Part shown: positions 15,614 to 26,530 of the stretch, one piece after another
Numbering within the stretch: the first letter of the stretch is position 1
How the letters are laid out: each line of letters opens with the position of its first letter
Source: Bog-756 sp050014755
GTDB taxonomy: Bacteria; Actinomycetota; Acidimicrobiia; Acidimicrobiales; RAAP-2
Reading direction: 5' to 3'
Length of the DNA: 31,674 nt
Assembly (NCBI GenBank): GCA_050014755.1
Contig: JBEKCS010000041.1
Span: forward strand, 1-31,674
Made by a program: the position numbers and the translations under genes
The notes under the pieces: model-generated
Database searches by the model: none
Told to the model about the DNA's origin: nothing
The model's input: only the letters and a program-made list of their open reading frames with translations

Positions 15614-16683
15614 CCCCGCCTGCCCGCAAGGAGGTGCTGGCAACGCACGACGTGGATCCGGGGGTCGAACGCGACCCGATGCGCCCGGTCGACCCGGTGG
15701 CGGCACCGGCGGAAGAGGCCGACGAGGCCGGGCTGCGGCCGCGCACGCTCCGCGAGTTCGTCGGCCAGGGCCAGCTGACCGAGCACCTGCAGATCGTGAT
15801 CGAGGCCGCCCTCAAGCGGGACCAGCCCGCGGACCACCTGCTCTTTGCCGGGCCCCCCGGCCTGGGCAAGACGTCGTTGGCCGGGATCGTCGCGGCTGAG
15901 ATGGGCGTCGGCCTCCGGGTCACCTCGGGGCCGGTCCTCGTCCGTTCGGGCGACCTGGCCGCCCTCCTCACCGACCTGCAGGAAGGCGACGTCCTCTTCA
16001 TCGACGAGATCCACCGGATGCACCGGTCGGTCGAGGAGATCCTCTATCCGGCCATGGAGGACTTCAAGCTCGACATCCTGATCGGCAAGGGTCCGACGGC
16101 GCGCAGCATCCGGCTGGACCTGCCCCGGTTCACCCTGGTCGGGGCCACCACCCGGACCGGACTGGTCGCCGGGCCGCTCCGTGACCGGTTCGGGTTCGTG
16201 GGCCGACTGGACCTGTACACGCCCGACGAGCTGGAGGCCATCGTGCTGCGATCGGCCGGGATCCTCGGGGTGCCGATCGACACCGGCGGGGCGCGAAGGA
16301 TCGCCGAACGGTCGAGAGGGACGCCCCGCATCGCCAATCGGCTGCTCCGGCGGGTCCGGGACTTCGTCGAGGTCCGTGCCGACGGGATGATCTCCGCGGA
16401 CGCGGCGGTCGCCGGCCTCGACGTGTTCGGCGTCGACGAGCTCGGCCTCGACAAGGTCGACCGGGCCATCCTCGACGTGCTGTGCCGCCGATTCGCCGGC
16501 CGTCCGGTGGGGCTCACCACTCTGGCCCAGTGCATCGGCGAGGAGCCCGACACCATCGAGGACGCCTACGAGCCGTACCTCCTCCAACAGGGCCTGATCC
16601 AGCGCACCACGCGTGGCCGCCTGGCCGGACCGAGGGCGTGGGCCCACCTGGGCCTGATGCCGGTGGACGCCACCCTCCTCTGA
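15610..16683 (+). CDS. ruvB: Holliday junction branch migration ATPase RuvB
   Basis: AAA+ motor that drives branch migration. At 357 residues it is of normal length. LRPRTLREFVGQ marks the N-terminal boundary of the ATPase; Walker A is GPPGLGKT at 81-88, Walker B LFIDEIH with D132-E133, sensor I region GATTRTG, and a C-terminal winged helix domain (about 270-350). GTG 15610 overlaps the ruvA stop. The first ~40 residues are a lineage-specific extension. Confidence 0.97.
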   Translation: MTPPARKEVLATHDVDPGVERDPMRPVDPVAAPAEEADEAGLRPRTLREFVGQGQLTEHLQIVIEAALKRDQPADHLLFAGPPGLGKTSLAGIVAAEMGVGLRVTSGPVLVRSGDLAALLTDLQEGDVLFIDEIHRMHRSVEEILYPAMEDFKLDILIGKGPTARSIRLDLPRFTLVGATTRTGLVAGPLRDRFGFVGRLDLYTPDELEAIVLRSAGILGVPIDTGGARRIAERSRGTPRIANRLLRRVRDFVEVRADGMISADAAVAGLDVFGVDELGLDKVDRAILDVLCRRFAGRPVGLTTLAQCIGEEPDTIEDAYEPYLLQQGLIQRTTRGRLAGPRAWAHLGLMPVDATLL

Positions 16684-16817
16684 GCAGGGCGGGACCGTCG
16701 GGAAGGGCCGCGGTGCCGGGCGGTGCCCGGTCGGCGGTCTGGCACCATGGTGGCGTGTCCGCCCCCTCCGACCACCAGGTGCAGGCTGCTCCGGTGTCGG
16801 TCGCCGGGGGGACGCCG

Positions 16818-17945
16818 ATGGACGCCTACGACTACGGACTGCCCGAGTCGGCGATCGCCCAGGAGCCGGTCGAGCCCCGCAGTGCCGCCCGCCTCCTGGT
16901 GGGGCCTGGATTGGGTGCCGTGCCGGGGCGCGGGTCCGGGCATGCCGCGGTGGCCGATCTGCCCGGCCTGCTCCGGCCCGGTGACGTGGTGGTGGTGAAC
17001 GACACCCGGGTGCTCGCCGCCCGCCTCGCACTGGTGAAGCCGACCGGTGGTCGCGCCGAGGTGCTGCTGGTCGAGCCGCTCGGTCCGCCCGACGCCGATG
17101 GCCTGACCGTATGGGAGGCGCTGGTGCGACCGGGACGGCGGCTTCCGCCCGGGACCCTCCTGTTCGAGCCGGCCGGGGGCCGAGCCGGGGACCGAGCGGT
17201 CGCGGGGCCGGTCGTCGAGGTAGGGACTCCGATCGATGACGACCCCGACGGCGCGGGTACCCGCCGGGTCCGCCTCCTCGACCCGTCGGTGGTGGGCCGG
17301 GCCGGGTCGGTGCCGTTGCCGCCCTACATCCACCGTCCGCTCGGTGACCCCGAGCGCTACCAGACCGTCTACGCGCAGGACCGGGACCTGGTCGACCGTT
17401 CGGTGGCCGCACCCACCGCCGGCCTGCACTTCACCCCGGACCTGCTCGCCGCCTGCGCCGCCGCCGGCGCCCGGTTGGCCCGTGTCGACCTCGCCATCGG
17501 GCTGGACACCTTCCGCCCGATCACCGCGGACCGGCCCGAGGACCACGTCATCCATACCGAGCGCTACTCGGTGCCGGATGAGACGGTGACGGCATGCGCG
17601 ACGGCCGGGCGGGTGGTCGCCGTCGGGACCACCACCGTCCGGGCGCTCGAGTCGGCGGCGGCCACCGGGGTGCTGGCCGGCCGGACCGACCTGTACATCC
17701 ACGGCGACTTCCGGTTCTCGGTGGTGGACGTCCTGGTGACCAACTTCCACCTGCCGCGCTCGAGCCTGCTGTTGATGGTCGAGGCGTTCTGTGGGCCGGG
17801 TTGGCGGGATCTCTACGCCGCCGCGCTGGCCGACGGCTACCGCTTCCTGTCGTTCGGCGATGCCATGGTGGTCGCCCGGGCGGGCCCGAAGGGAACCCCG
17901 GCGTGGGACGTGGCGCCGGCCGGGACGGCCGGGACGGCCGGGTGA
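16818..17945 (+). CDS. queA: tRNA preQ1(34) S-adenosylmethionine ribosyltransferase-isomerase
   Basis: Converts preQ1 at the wobble base of tRNA to epoxyqueuosine using the ribose of SAM. Family blocks: MDAYDYGLPESAIAQ at the start, VVNDTRVLAARL, PPYIHRPLGDPERYQTVYA followed by APTAGLHFT, GTTTVRALESA, and TNFHLPRSSLLLMV. The length from ATG 16818 is 375 residues. ATG 16818 is favoured because the family begins here and GGGGGGA lies just upstream; GTG 16755 in frame would add 21 unconserved residues. Its last codons overlap tgt (GTGA at 17942-17945). The C-terminal ~20 residues are a low-complexity Ala/Gly/Thr extension. Confidence 0.96.
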   Translation: MDAYDYGLPESAIAQEPVEPRSAARLLVGPGLGAVPGRGSGHAAVADLPGLLRPGDVVVVNDTRVLAARLALVKPTGGRAEVLLVEPLGPPDADGLTVWEALVRPGRRLPPGTLLFEPAGGRAGDRAVAGPVVEVGTPIDDDPDGAGTRRVRLLDPSVVGRAGSVPLPPYIHRPLGDPERYQTVYAQDRDLVDRSVAAPTAGLHFTPDLLAACAAAGARLARVDLAIGLDTFRPITADRPEDHVIHTERYSVPDETVTACATAGRVVAVGTTTVRALESAAATGVLAGRTDLYIHGDFRFSVVDVLVTNFHLPRSSLLLMVEAFCGPGWRDLYAAALADGYRFLSFGDAMVVARAGPKGTPAWDVAPAGTAGTAG

Positions 17946-19057
17946 ACCCGCTGGTCGTCGAGGTGGACGCCATCGACGGGGAGGCCCGTACCGGCCGGGT
18001 GGTGACCCGTCGGGGGTCGTACCGGGTCCCGGCGTTCATGCCGGTGGGCACCCGCGGAGTGGTCAAGGCGCTCGACAGCGCCGATCTGGACGTGCTGGGG
18101 ACCGAGGTGGTCCTGGCCAACGCGTACCACCTCATGTTGCGGCCGGGCGCCGAGGTGGTCGCCGCGCTGGGCGGCCTGCACCGCTTCACCGGGTGGTCCG
18201 GTCACACCCTCACCGACTCGGGCGGGTTCCAGGTCCATTCACTGCGACCGAAGGTGGACGACGACGGTGTGACGTTCGCGTCCGTGTACGACGGTGCCGC
18301 CACACGCCTCACCCCCGAGTCGGCGGTCGAGGTGCAGGGCCTCCTCGGGGCGGACATCCAGATGGTCCTCGACGTGTGCGCCACGCTGCCGGCCGAGCGC
18401 GCCGTGCTCCGCCTGGCTGTCGAGAGGACCGCGGCGTGGGCCGCGCGGGCACGCGCCCACCACGACCGCATCGAGGAGCGACCCGAGGGGCAGGCCCTGT
18501 TCGGCATCGTCCAGGGCGGTACGGACACCGGGCTGCGTGCCGAGAGCGCCCGGCGCACCGTCGAGCTGGGATTCGACGGATACGGCATCGGGGGCCTCTC
18601 GGTCGGCGAGCCGCGGAATCAGATGCTCGACGCCCTGTCCGTCACCGTGCCGCACCTGCCGGCCGACCGCCCCCGGTACCTCATGGGCGTGGGGGACCCG
18701 GTGGGCATGCTCGAATCGATCGCCCTCGGGGTCGACCAGTTCGACTGCGTGGCGCCCACCCGTGCGGCCCGCCACGGGTCGATGTGGACGTCGACGGGCC
18801 GCCTCAACCTGCGCAACGCCGTGCACGCCAGGGACGACGGTCCCATCGACCCCGCGTGCCCGTGCCCGACGTGTGCCCGGTGGTCCCGTGGCTACCTGCG
18901 CCACCTGCTCGGCGTGGGCGAGCCGACGGCCAGCCGGCTCCTCAGCATCCACAACCTGACCTACGTGGAGCGCCTGATGGACGAGGCCCGGGCCGCCATC
19001 GCCGGGGGGACCCTGGACGACCTGCGGGAACGGACCGCCTCGATCTGGGGACGGTGA
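17942..19057 (+). CDS. tgt: tRNA-guanine transglycosylase (preQ1 insertion)
   Basis: Swaps guanine-34 for preQ1 in tRNAs with GUN anticodons, the step before QueA. The 371-residue protein has the base-binding motif T-D92-SGGFQV, GIVQGG, the nucleophile block FD268CVAPTR and the zinc site C306-x-C308-x2-C311 with H337. The residues after the nucleophile read AARHGSMWTSTG, where most bacterial enzymes have NARNGxxFTxxG; this is a modest deviation and not a sign of lost function. GTG 17942 overlaps the queA stop. Confidence 0.95.
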   Translation: MNPLVVEVDAIDGEARTGRVVTRRGSYRVPAFMPVGTRGVVKALDSADLDVLGTEVVLANAYHLMLRPGAEVVAALGGLHRFTGWSGHTLTDSGGFQVHSLRPKVDDDGVTFASVYDGAATRLTPESAVEVQGLLGADIQMVLDVCATLPAERAVLRLAVERTAAWAARARAHHDRIEERPEGQALFGIVQGGTDTGLRAESARRTVELGFDGYGIGGLSVGEPRNQMLDALSVTVPHLPADRPRYLMGVGDPVGMLESIALGVDQFDCVAPTRAARHGSMWTSTGRLNLRNAVHARDDGPIDPACPCPTCARWSRGYLRHLLGVGEPTASRLLSIHNLTYVERLMDEARAAIAGGTLDDLRERTASIWGR

Positions 19058-19146
19058 CTCGGGAGCGGTGACCGGCGCGTCCCCGGGGTTGGCCTGGGCT
19101 ACAGTCCAAGGGCTGTGACGACCCCTAGCCCCTCCTCCGACGCCCG

Positions 19147-19677
19147 ATGACGGCCGCCCCCGGGGTGCTCGGCACCGTCCTCGCCGCCACGTCGACCAAG
19201 GCGAACAACGGCTCTCCTCTGTTCCTGATCCTCATCGTCGTCTTAGCCGCGTTCTACTTCCTGATCTACCGACCTCAGCAGAAGAAGCAGCGTGCGGCAC
19301 GTACGATGAGCAACTCCTTCGAGGTCGGCGACGAGGTGGTGACCGCCGGAGGGATCGTCGGCTACGTCATCGACATCACCGACGACCGGGTCACCCTGGA
19401 GACCAGCGTGGGCGCCTCGTTCGTGGTGCTTCGCCCGTACATCCTCCGCAAGATCGACGAGCAGCCCACTCCGCCCGACGTGGTGGGGGACGCCGACGCC
19501 GACGCCGGTGCCGATGCGAATGAGCCGGGCCCCGACGACGGACCGCACGACGAGACCGCCGCCGAGGACACCGGGCCGGGCACGACCACGACCGGCGGGA
19601 CCGAGAAGGCAGCGGGCGGGGGCGACGAGGCCGACGGGACCGACGACCCGGGGGCTTCCGGCCCCCCGATCATCTGA
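19147..19677 (+). CDS. yajC: Preprotein translocase subunit YajC
   Basis: Small membrane protein of the SecDF-YajC accessory complex. One transmembrane helix at about 24-42 runs straight into the hallmark YRPQQKKQRA, followed by the conserved FEVGDEVVTAGGIVG fold. The ~75-residue C-terminal tail is acidic and rich in Asp, Gly and Thr, longer than in the E. coli protein (110 residues). It leads the yajC-secD-secF unit; secD starts 5 bases after its stop. Confidence 0.93.
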   Translation: MTAAPGVLGTVLAATSTKANNGSPLFLILIVVLAAFYFLIYRPQQKKQRAARTMSNSFEVGDEVVTAGGIVGYVIDITDDRVTLETSVGASFVVLRPYILRKIDEQPTPPDVVGDADADAGADANEPGPDDGPHDETAAEDTGPGTTTTGGTEKAAGGGDEADGTDDPGASGPPII

Positions 19678-19682
19678 CCGCC

Positions 19683-21236
19683 ATGAAGGACAAGCGCTCA
19701 CTGTGGGTCAGTCTGCTCTCGGTCGTCGCCGTGGGCGTGATCGCGCTCACCGCCGCGCTGTCGGCCGGTTGGTCACCCAAGCTCGGCCTCGACCTGGCCG
19801 GCGGCCTGTCCGTGGTCTACGAGACCCATACGCCGGTGAACACGACGGAACTGGACACCATCATCACCATCCTCAACGATCGGGTGGGTTCCGGTTCGAG
19901 CGGTGCCACCGTCTCCAGCCAGGGCACGTCCAAGTGCCCCGATCCCAAGCAGTCCTGTGCACTGATCGGGGCGTCCATCCCGGGACAGAAGAACACCCAG
20001 CAGATCCTGAACGAACTGGGCAAGACCGCCCAGCTCTTCTTCCGGCCCGCGCTGTGCTTCGCCCCGCCGCTCACCCTGGCCAAGGGGGCCAAGGCCACGC
20101 CGGGGCCGCTGCCGACCTGCAACCCGGCGACGGCGTTGACCGAGGCCAACCTGGGCGTCAACCCCGACAGCAACGCCACCGACGGCTATACCAGCAACCT
20201 CGACTCCATCAAGTCCGATGCGCAGTTCACGACCTACCGGTCGACCTCTCCGTACAATGACGGCCGCAACGACACCGTCCTCCTACCCGGGCTTCCGGGA
20301 CAGGGGACCTCCCGCTACGTGCTCGGACCGGCGGGGCTGACCGGCGCTCAGATCAAGTCGGCCACCGCACAGCTCAACTCCGGTCAGTGGTCGGTCGACC
20401 TCACCCTCACCGGTACCGGGGCGACCGAGTGGGACACGTTGGCCCAGAAGCAGTTCCACGCCATGATCGGGATCGACCTCGACGGACAGGTCATCTCGGC
20501 CCCCCTCACCCAGCCGACCGCGTCGGGATTCAGCTCCTTCGACGGATCGGTGCAGATCTCCGGCGGCTTCAGCGAGGATCAGGCCAAGGCGCTCGCCACC
20601 GAGCTCAACTACGGCGCCCTGCCCGTCAAGCTCGACCAGCAGACGGTCCAGACGGTATCGCCCTCGCTCGGCAAGTCGTCCCTCCAGGCCGGTCTCATCT
20701 CGGGTCTGATCGGGCTGGCCCTGGTCATGATCTACACGATCTTCTACTACCGCGTGCTGGGCCTGGTCATCGTGTCCGGCCTCGCCCTGACCGGTGCACT
20801 GCTGTGGTCGATCATCGCCTTCATGGGGCAGTCCCTCAACACCACCATCGACCTGGCCGGCGTGATCGGCATCATCGTGTCGATCGGTATCACCGTGGAC
20901 TCCTACATCATCTACTTCGAACGGCTGAAGGACGAGGCCCGGTCCGGCCGGACCGTGCGCACCAGCGTCGACCGGGGCTTCAAGAGCGCGTTCCGCACGG
21001 TGTTGGCCGCCGACCTGGTGTCGTTCCTCGGCGCGCTGATCCTCTACAAGTTCTCGATCGGTCCCGTGCAGGGGTTCGCCCTGTTCCTCGGCCTGTCGAC
21101 GGTGCTGGACGTCTTCGTCACCTATTTCTTCACCCGCCCGTTCGTGATCCTGCTCGGCCGTAACCGCAGCATCACCGAAGCCGGTGTCATGGGTGTGGCG
21201 AGCGGCCTCGGGATGAGTACGGAGGGTGCACGATGA
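19683..21236 (+). CDS. secD: Protein translocase subunit SecD
   Basis: RND-type membrane protein that uses the proton gradient to help complete protein export. The 517-residue protein has one N-terminal helix (about 8-28), the signature LGLDLAGGLSVVYE, an extracytoplasmic P1 domain of about 280 residues, and five C-terminal helices starting at about 333; these include the DLAGVIGIIVSIGITVDSYIIYFER block with the conserved charged residues. The extracytoplasmic loop holds an unusual segment with four cysteines (CPDPKQSC, then CF...PTC) at about 82-150. The stop overlaps secF ATG by 4 bases. Confidence 0.95.
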   Translation: MKDKRSLWVSLLSVVAVGVIALTAALSAGWSPKLGLDLAGGLSVVYETHTPVNTTELDTIITILNDRVGSGSSGATVSSQGTSKCPDPKQSCALIGASIPGQKNTQQILNELGKTAQLFFRPALCFAPPLTLAKGAKATPGPLPTCNPATALTEANLGVNPDSNATDGYTSNLDSIKSDAQFTTYRSTSPYNDGRNDTVLLPGLPGQGTSRYVLGPAGLTGAQIKSATAQLNSGQWSVDLTLTGTGATEWDTLAQKQFHAMIGIDLDGQVISAPLTQPTASGFSSFDGSVQISGGFSEDQAKALATELNYGALPVKLDQQTVQTVSPSLGKSSLQAGLISGLIGLALVMIYTIFYYRVLGLVIVSGLALTGALLWSIIAFMGQSLNTTIDLAGVIGIIVSIGITVDSYIIYFERLKDEARSGRTVRTSVDRGFKSAFRTVLAADLVSFLGALILYKFSIGPVQGFALFLGLSTVLDVFVTYFFTRPFVILLGRNRSITEAGVMGVASGLGMSTEGAR

Positions 21237-22660
21237 GCCCGGACGAACCGACGGGCGACGAGGCGGGCGACCAGGCGGGCGACCAGGACGACCCGGTCGC
21301 CGAGCTCGAGGAGTCCTTCGAGGAGGAGCTGGAGTACGCCGCCGAACTGCACGACGCCGAGGAGGCGGGTGCCAAACGCCCCAATGTCTTCGTCCGTCTC
21401 TACCGGGGCGAGACGTCCTTCGACTTCATCGGCAACCGCAAATGGTGGTTCGGCATCTCGGCCCTGATCATCGTGATCGGCATCGTGTCGCTGTCGACCC
21501 GGGGGCTCAACGAGGGGATCGACTTCAAGGGCGGCAGCTCGTGGCTGGTCTCCTCCCAGAGCCTCACCGTCTCCGAGGCCACCACGGCGGCCAAGGCGGC
21601 CGGCGTGCCGTCGCCGACCGTGGTCCAACTGACCAACCAGCTGAACGGCCAGAGGCAGATCCAGGTGACGGCCAATCTGGCCGACGTCCCCGCCGACCAA
21701 CAGCAGGCCAGCCTCCTCAAGGTCCAGCAGGCCCTGGCTCAAGCGGCCCACGTGGGCGTCAATTCCATCAGCCTCAACCAGGTCGGTGCCACCTGGGGCT
21801 CCAACGTCACCACCAAGGCCATCCAGGCCCTGATCATCTTCTTCATCCTGGTGACCGGGTACATCTCGATCCGGTTCGAGTTCAAGATGGCCCTGGCCGC
21901 CATCGTCGCGGTGATGCACGACATCCTGGTGGTGATCGGGATCTACGCGCTGTTCGCGTTCCTGGTGACCCCGGACACGGTGGTGGCCGTGCTGACCGTG
22001 CTCGGTTACTCGTTGTACGACACCGTCGTGGTCTTCGACCGCATCCGGGACAACTCGCAGGGGCTCGGGGCGTCGGGGCGCATCACCTACTCGGAGATGG
22101 TCAACCTGTCGATGAACCAGACGTTGGCCCGCTCCATCAACACCTCGCTGGTGGCCGTCGTCCCGGTCTTCTCGGTCCTGCTCATCGGATCGCTCTTCCT
22201 CGGAGCGACATCGCTGCAGAGCTTCGGACTCGCCCTGGTCATCGGCCTCACCAGCGGCGCCTACTCCTCGATCTTCATCGCCTCGCCGCTGCTCGCCCTC
22301 ATGAAGGAGCGCGAGCCGCGCTACGTGACCATCCGTCAGCGCCTCGAGGCCCGTGGCGATCGCGGCCCCGCGCTCACCCCGGCGATGGCCGCGGCCATGG
22401 CCGGTGCGGCCGGGGGGAGCGGGCGGGGCTCGGGCAAGACCCGGACCGGCTCAGGGGTGATCCGACCGGGAGCCGCGTCCGCTTCCTCGGGCGCCACGTC
22501 GCAGGCGGCGGCGACCGGCAAGGGCAGCGGCGCCACCGCTGGTGGCGGGTCGCAGAAGGCCTCGACCTCGGGCCGGTCGTCCCAGGGCTCGACCCGGCCG
22601 GCCGGAAACCGGCCCCCGCCCCGCCCCCGCAAGGGCAAGGGCAAGGGAAAGCGGCGCTGA
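21233..22660 (+). CDS. secF: Protein translocase subunit SecF
   Basis: Partner of SecD, 475 residues. After an acidic N-terminal region (1-50) comes a first helix (about 75-93), the signature GLNEGIDFKGGSSW, a small P4 domain and five further helices with the conserved VLGYSLYDTVVVFDRIRDN block. From about residue 380 onward the protein is a Gly/Ser/Ala-rich tail ending in a Lys/Arg cluster (KGKGKGKRR), likely cytoplasmic and disordered. ATGA overlap with secD implies coupling. The apt gene often found next in actinobacteria is absent; rel follows after a 76-base gap. Confidence 0.95.
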   Translation: MSPDEPTGDEAGDQAGDQDDPVAELEESFEEELEYAAELHDAEEAGAKRPNVFVRLYRGETSFDFIGNRKWWFGISALIIVIGIVSLSTRGLNEGIDFKGGSSWLVSSQSLTVSEATTAAKAAGVPSPTVVQLTNQLNGQRQIQVTANLADVPADQQQASLLKVQQALAQAAHVGVNSISLNQVGATWGSNVTTKAIQALIIFFILVTGYISIRFEFKMALAAIVAVMHDILVVIGIYALFAFLVTPDTVVAVLTVLGYSLYDTVVVFDRIRDNSQGLGASGRITYSEMVNLSMNQTLARSINTSLVAVVPVFSVLLIGSLFLGATSLQSFGLALVIGLTSGAYSSIFIASPLLALMKEREPRYVTIRQRLEARGDRGPALTPAMAAAMAGAAGGSGRGSGKTRTGSGVIRPGAASASSGATSQAAATGKGSGATAGGGSQKASTSGRSSQGSTRPAGNRPPPRPRKGKGKGKRR

Positions 22661-22724
22661 GCCGGGGGACCCGCGACCAGGGCCGCGAGCGGTACGGAAG
22701 TTCCGGTCCCAGGTCCCGTCCAGG

Positions 22725-22730
22725 TACCGT
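22725..22730 (+). promoter_or_regulatory. Possible -10 element (TACCGT) of rel
   Basis: TACCGT lies 6 bases before ATG 22737 with no ribosome site between them, again the spacing of a leaderless start. No convincing -35. Confidence 0.35.
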
Positions 22731-22736
22731 GTAGAC

Positions 22737-25205
<2,469 letters not shown>

Positions 25206-25213
25206 GGGGGTCC

Positions 25214-26530
25214 GTGTCCGACAAGGTGGTGGCGGCGCGCGCTCCCAAGGGGACCCACGACGTCCTGTGGCCGGAGTCGAGCCGGTGGGAGACCCTGCTG
25301 GCCCGCTTCGGCGACACGGTCGAGCGGGCGGGCTACGGGCTGGTCCACACCCCGATCTTCGAGGACGTGGCGGTGTTCCGCCGGGGGATCGGCGAGGGAA
25401 GCGACGTGGTGGGCAAGGAGATGTACGAATTCGAGGACCGCGGCGGCCGCACCCTGGCCCTGCGTCCCGAGGGCACCGCCCCGATGGTCCGGGCCTGGGT
25501 GCAGCACCGGCCGCCGCTGCCGTGGAAGGCCTGGTACGCCACGCCCGCCTTCCGCTACGAGGCACCCCAGGCCGGTCGCTACCGCCAGCACCACCAGCTC
25601 GGCGTGGAGGCACTGGGGCCGACCGACCCCGATCTCGACGTCGAGGTCCTGGTCCTGGCCGACGGCTTCTTCCGCTCCCTCGGGCTGACCTCGTTCACCC
25701 TGCGGCTCAACTCGATGGGCGACGACACCTGTCGGCCGGCGTACCTGGCCCTCTTGACCGCCTACCTGGCCGAGCGCCGGGACCAGCTGTGCGACGAGCA
25801 TCGCGACCGACTGGAGGCCAACCCGCTGCGGGCCCTCGACTGCAAGCGCGAGGCCTGTCGCCGGGCCACCGAGGGCGCACCCGGATTCGTCGACCACCTG
25901 TGCGAGCCGTGCGCCACCCACTTCGCCCGGGTGCGGGACGGCCTTCACGCCCTGGGTGTCGCCTACGATCTCGACCACCGCCTCGTGCGGGGCTTCGACT
26001 ACTACACCCGGACCACGTTCGAGTTCGCCTCGGACGCCTTGGAGTCGGCCCAGAACGGCATCGGGGGCGGCGGGAGATACGACCGGCTGGTCGAGATGCT
26101 GGGTGGCCCTCCCACCCCGGGCATCGGCTTCGGGATGGGGATCGAGCGGATCCTCATGGCCTGCGACGCCGAGGGCACCTTCGCCGTCGACCCGCGGCCG
26201 CTCGACGCGTTCGTCGTCGACACCGACGGCGGCGCCCACGCGCGCGACCTCACCGTCGCGCTGCGCGCCGCCGGGCTGTCCGCCGACCGGGCCTTCGACG
26301 ACCGTTCGATGAAGGCGCAGTTCAAGGCGGCCGACCGGTCCGGGGCGACGTTGGTCCTCATCGTGGGTCCGGACGAGGCAGCCTCGGGTACGGTGTCACT
26401 CCGACCCCTGCGCGGCGCCGGGGAACAGCGCACCGTGCCGGTGGCCGAGGTGGTCGAGGCCGTGCGGGCCACCCTCGGGGCCATCCCCGGCGGCCCCGCC
26501 GGCGGGGCACCACGAAAGGACCTGCAGTGA
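25214..26530 (+). CDS. hisS: Histidyl-tRNA synthetase
   Basis: Class II synthetase for tRNA-His, 438 residues. Motifs: APKGTHDVLWPES at the start, motif 2 in PAFRYEAPQAGRYRQHHQLG, the histidine-specific VRGFDYYTRTTFE, motif 3 in GIGFGMGIERIL, and a C-terminal anticodon-binding domain (about 330-425). The start is GTG 25214, 8 bases after the rel stop, with GAGGGGG just before it. The middle has two CxxxC-like pairs (DCKREAC and CEPC), usual in many bacterial HisRS. aspS starts inside its stop codon (GTGA at 26527-26530). Confidence 0.96.
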   Translation: MSDKVVAARAPKGTHDVLWPESSRWETLLARFGDTVERAGYGLVHTPIFEDVAVFRRGIGEGSDVVGKEMYEFEDRGGRTLALRPEGTAPMVRAWVQHRPPLPWKAWYATPAFRYEAPQAGRYRQHHQLGVEALGPTDPDLDVEVLVLADGFFRSLGLTSFTLRLNSMGDDTCRPAYLALLTAYLAERRDQLCDEHRDRLEANPLRALDCKREACRRATEGAPGFVDHLCEPCATHFARVRDGLHALGVAYDLDHRLVRGFDYYTRTTFEFASDALESAQNGIGGGGRYDRLVEMLGGPPTPGIGFGMGIERILMACDAEGTFAVDPRPLDAFVVDTDGGAHARDLTVALRAAGLSADRAFDDRSMKAQFKAADRSGATLVLIVGPDEAASGTVSLRPLRGAGEQRTVPVAEVVEAVRATLGAIPGGPAGGAPRKDLQ

